In this document: positions 60,811-64,000 of the stretch, piece after piece
Position numbering within the stretch: the stretch's first letter is position 1
Layout of the letters: every line of letters starts with the position of its first letter
Source of the DNA: Clarkia xantiana subsp. parviflora
Lineage: Eukaryota; Streptophyta; Magnoliopsida; Myrtales; Onagraceae
Direction: 5' to 3'
NCBI GenBank assembly: GCA_036873135.1
Contig: JAPTYO010000005.1
Span: 12,936,166-13,000,165 of the forward strand
DNA length: 64,000 nucleotides
Position numbers and translations under genes: made by a program
The notes under the pieces: generated by a model
The model's input: only the letters and a program-made list of their open reading frames with translations
Told to the model about the DNA's origin: nothing
Databases searched by the model: none

Positions 60811-61630
60811 AGACGTCAAACACATCAGCAATCCCTTTATCTCCTTTTTTCGCATATCTACTTTAAGTCTTCTTATATTAAGTACAACTTATGCTTATTA
60901 GCCTTAGCACTTTTCAAAAGGAGCGATCAGTAGACGCCTTCCTGTAATCCGTTGTACGAACTCCAAATATCTAATGAAGGTTAAATCTACTTTCGTAGGT
61001 ACATTATTATATCATGCATACTACCTTGGAATAACGCCAAGTAACAACTACGCACATATTAATTGCGTCAACAATACAAGCTATCACACTATAAACAACA
61101 AACGGCTTAGGACAAACAACATCCCCATGCAACGGAGCCTCAAGCATTCTATACGCACAAGACTAAAAATCGTGCTGCAATAATAAACAAGACGGGGTCA
61201 TTACCCAAGTGACAACGTCATCAACATTGTAGAAGATAGGAATTCAGGATACGCTCATATGTTATACGCACGCCTGTGCCAAACCCATCACGAGAAAAGA
61301 GTTAGAAAATTATTTCCAACATCCAGCAAGTTTACCCTTGTTAAGAACCCAAGAAGAATCGTACCACTCAAAACGTACGCCGACAGCGAAACCTAATCTT
61401 CGGAAAAAAAAAAAAAAAAACAAAGGAGAAGACGAGGATTCCGCCAGAATAACATCTCTCAACCATATGCACAATTGTCATACAGACATAACCTCGAAAA
61501 GAGTCAAAAGTGTATGAAGAAACACATCAAGTAAACCAAGGCCCCTTGAAAGTGAACACATGAAGCATACATCGCAAAGCCAGCACATTAATTCAACACC
61601 GCGCAATGCGCAATAGGAGAAGGAGAGCGA
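60811..61630. other. E7 interior, no coding sequence recognised
   Basis: AT-rich plus-strand sequence with short frames only. The segment 60990-61100 is a diverged copy of 62460-62570. An A homopolymer lies at about 61405-61420. The protease core expected here was not found. Confidence 0.4.
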
Positions 61631-61639
61631 CAACTTCAA

Positions 61640-62149
61640 ATCGGTGTTCCGTTCGTGATTGCAGAAAAGCTTGACGCATATAATGGAATCCTAGGGAATA
61701 CAACCATGAACAAGTGGGGTATGATAGTGTCAACATCACACCAAAAGATCAAGTTTCCAACAAAGGCAGGAATTGGTGAAAGGAAGGGAGATCAGCAGCC
61801 ATCAAAAGACTGCTACAAGGTTGCACTCCAACATAACATCAAGACAAACAATAGAGGAATTCCCGTCATTGATAAAAACCCAAGGATAGATCATGCACGT
61901 CTTGCTCTTGATGAAGCATTACAAAAAATCAAGATAGATGAGCCAAAAAGGATGGTCCGAGAAGGCGCATCACTGTCAGAAGATGAAGTAATAGAAACCA
62001 TCAGGAAACAGCGTACGACTGCCAAGCGACTTGGGGGGCACCAAGCTGACAAGTGCTCGGCATTCCACCGAAGTGAAGAAACGAATAATTGCAAGAACAC
62101 GCGATACCTTTCTTCTAGGAAGGAAACACCAAGCAATGATCATATATAG
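61640..62149 (+). pseudogene. E7 protease C-terminal remnant
   Basis: The frame reads LDAYNGILGNTTMNKWGMIV, then STSHQKIKFPTKAGIGERKGDQ. This aligns with the E3 stretch TYNAIIGRTTINPLMAVAST and the VHQKMKFPT..GVGEVKGDQ segment downstream of the protease core. KIDEPKRMVREGASLSED then aligns with the protease-RT linker (EIDGPQRKVKIGSALTEE). The frame leaves the similarity before RT. The DGGSS core is not in this piece. Confidence 0.7.
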
Positions 62150-63500
62150 GCATGTTCATCATGCTAAGGAGGCATCAACGCGTATCAACTAGAGGACGCA
62201 TACAATAATACATAGTCGCTGCTCATACCGACATATTCACAATCACATATTCACAATCACATACAATAATACATAGTCGCTCCCGACATAAGCGCACCTG
62301 TCACGATCCGCACCTACCGCGTCCGCACTTAGGGAAGTTTCCTGCATAAACAAGGAGTCCTCGTATCAGACTCCTTTACTTTATCTATTATATGCATTAC
62401 TACTCCATATTTTTGCAAACTTGCAAACATTGCAACTATCTGACAAAGAGCAACTCTGTTCATAGGTACATACACAATGATTACTACATGGGAATTATGC
62501 CAAGTAGTAACCTATGCACATAATATCTACTTCAACAATACAAGCTAAGCATTATGTTCAAGAAGGGATTTATGGCATACAACGCCAACATATCTATTAT
62601 CTACACCAACAGGGAGTTTATTTCTCCATCCATAACAGCGGTTATATCAAGAAGATGTCGGCAACACAAAGCCATCACGCTATGTGCACAATCAACCTAT
62701 ATATGGCAATGACAACTTGCGGCTTACCTACAAAAAGGGACTTACAAAATTCTATACTCAAAGTGACGACTATTCCAAAGGCGTCAACAGCAAGCAATAT
62801 CTTGGATAAACACTAAGATTTACTATCAAAAGTAGCATGCTGTGGTATCCTCTTTGTAAAGACAAACCCCATGTTCACTTCTAAAAAATGGCATGCTGTG
62901 AAATGCTCTTAGAAGCAAATCCTCATGTTCATAGCCATTCCCTGCATAGAAACAAGATGCGGCAAATGCAGTGATGGGACTGATCACCCCATCGTGGCGG
63001 AAGTTCTCTTGTTAGACGACAACCTCACACATCAAAAGTATGCATACTCTCTTAAGGGTTCATACTCCATGAAGACTTAAGCCTGAAAAAGGATAGCTTC
63101 ATGTATACGCTTTTTAAAGCAAACCTTATACAAAACTCATCAAACTTACAAGTCGAGTCTTGTATAACGTTATCTTTCTCTTTAGCATTTAACGCCAAAA
63201 CAACAAAATCAGCAAGAAGTATCTTGCAACAACGTCGCCTTAGAGTGGAACTAAGAGACGGTATAAACTTAAGTCTTGTTGCGTCAAGACGACACTGCTA
63301 CATGTCAAAGGCCAAGTGCCAAGTATATTACTACCTGCAATGCTACAAGTACCAAGTGTACATAACACCCTGCAATGCGCAAGTCGCAACATCCTATGCT
63401 CTGACCATCACAACAAGGAGTTCAATCCTATCATGCAAGTCCAATACATACGGACAATAAAGATAGCTCAAGGTATAAAATATTACTAACAAGTTATCAT
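62150..63500. other. E7 interior, non-coding, with short direct repeats
   Basis: No RT, RNase H or integrase is seen. A CATACAATAATACATAGTCGC segment occurs twice (62199-62219 and 62260-62280), separated by ATATTCACAATCAC duplicates. A unit of about 56 bp with GCATGCTGTG occurs twice at 62830-62935. Small open frames at 62514-62816 and 63101-63460 have no recognisable features. Confidence 0.45.
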
Positions 63501-63507
63501 TTGTTTA

Positions 63508-63951
63508 TTGTTATTGAAAACAGGTCCAAGTGACGAAATATCATGCAACCAAAAGCATAAACAAAGAATTATCAAAACAACATCAACCCATTCACAAAGG
63601 GTTCAACATGCTGGAAACGGACAACCTGACACCAACCAAGAGATAACATCATCTCTAAGGATCTACGGCAAAGAGTTCATAATGTCAACATCAAATGCAA
63701 TGTCGTCATCCACACAAAGGACACGACAAGAATGGTCGCTTCAACTTCAACGCGACATAGCTCTTCAACATAAGCGCGACAATCAGCAATACGTGCATCA
63801 AAATCAGCCGTCAACAAATGCTTACCTCAATGGGAGGAACGCTCCTCCTTGGGCCGGTCCCTCGACCGGGGGGCAGAAGACACCACCGCACGACCATCAA
63901 CTCTATTCCCTTTATCACAAGAAGGAGTTAGCACGGTCGTACTTGGCATAA
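63508..63951 (+). other. Open frame of 147 codons, unrecognised
   Basis: A plus-strand frame rich in Gln, Ser, Thr and Asn with a Pro/Gly stretch (NAPPWAGPSTGG) near its end. It does not begin with ATG; the first internal ATG is at about 63681. Composition resembles the Gln/Pro-rich N-terminal gag of E5, but no domain can be aligned. It could be a further E7 piece or chance. Confidence 0.2.
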
Positions 63952-64000
63952 AAAACTAAGAATCGCTCGAGGAACGCGCCCATGCGTCGGATCTTTTAAG

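Overview
This is nuclear DNA from a flowering plant, in a gene-poor, repeat-dense region. I find no tRNA, rRNA, CRISPR array or bacterial-type operon, and no host gene I can support with confidence. The left end (1-7640) is AT-rich intergenic DNA with microsatellites, possible Helitron ends and one very clear 625-bp hAT-type MITE with an 8-bp target duplication. Almost everything from 7642 to 64000 is LTR retrotransposon.

Most of it belongs to the Ty3/gypsy Tat lineage. Features visible in the sequence are a gag with a C-x2-H-x4-H-x4-C knuckle and an Arg-Ser tract, a protease with a DGGSS core, an RT with YVDDM, an RT-linked RNase H, a second RNase H (YTDGS) and a DDE integrase. The two full-length copies also carry an intron-containing antisense gene between integrase and the 3' LTR. 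I label the elements E1 to E7. E1 (7647-17079, minus, TSD CACCC) has lost RT and the first RNase H. E2 (37093-57680, plus, TSD TCACC) is split by E3 (38516-49705, plus, TSD GCTGC), which sits inside E2's gag. E4 (29446-36571, minus, TSD AGGGC) has a single uninterrupted 1728-codon polyprotein but lacks the integrase C-terminus and almost all of the antisense gene. E5 (LTR and decayed gag, 17134-19480, plus), E6 (LTR and antisense-gene remnant, 19481-21914, minus) and E7 (58388 to the window end, plus) are older and partial.

A different element, called C here, has one LTR at 21915-22448 and a second similar LTR at 36939-58086. E2 is inserted in that second LTR. Between them lies non-coding, LARD-like DNA full of tandem arrays (22449-29445 and 36577-36938), which E4 entered. 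The nesting is therefore E3 in E2 in the C LTR, and E4 in the C interior. LTR divergence counted by eye (E4 about 5/649, E3 about 7/720, E1 about 12/708 plus indels, E2 about 18/714) agrees with that order.

The most interesting system is the convergent layout inside E1 and E3. Gag-pol runs one way. The antisense gene (own TATA box joined to an AAACCCTA telo-box, a 7-nt coding exon, introns, a PF04195-like N-terminal domain, a coiled coil and an acidic tail) runs the other way. The two 3' ends meet in a rapidly changing tandem-repeat array. Antisense ORFs in Tat elements are known. The exon structure, the odd 36-nt intron-like segment, the deletion derivatives in E2 and E4 and the shared repeat seed deserve attention.
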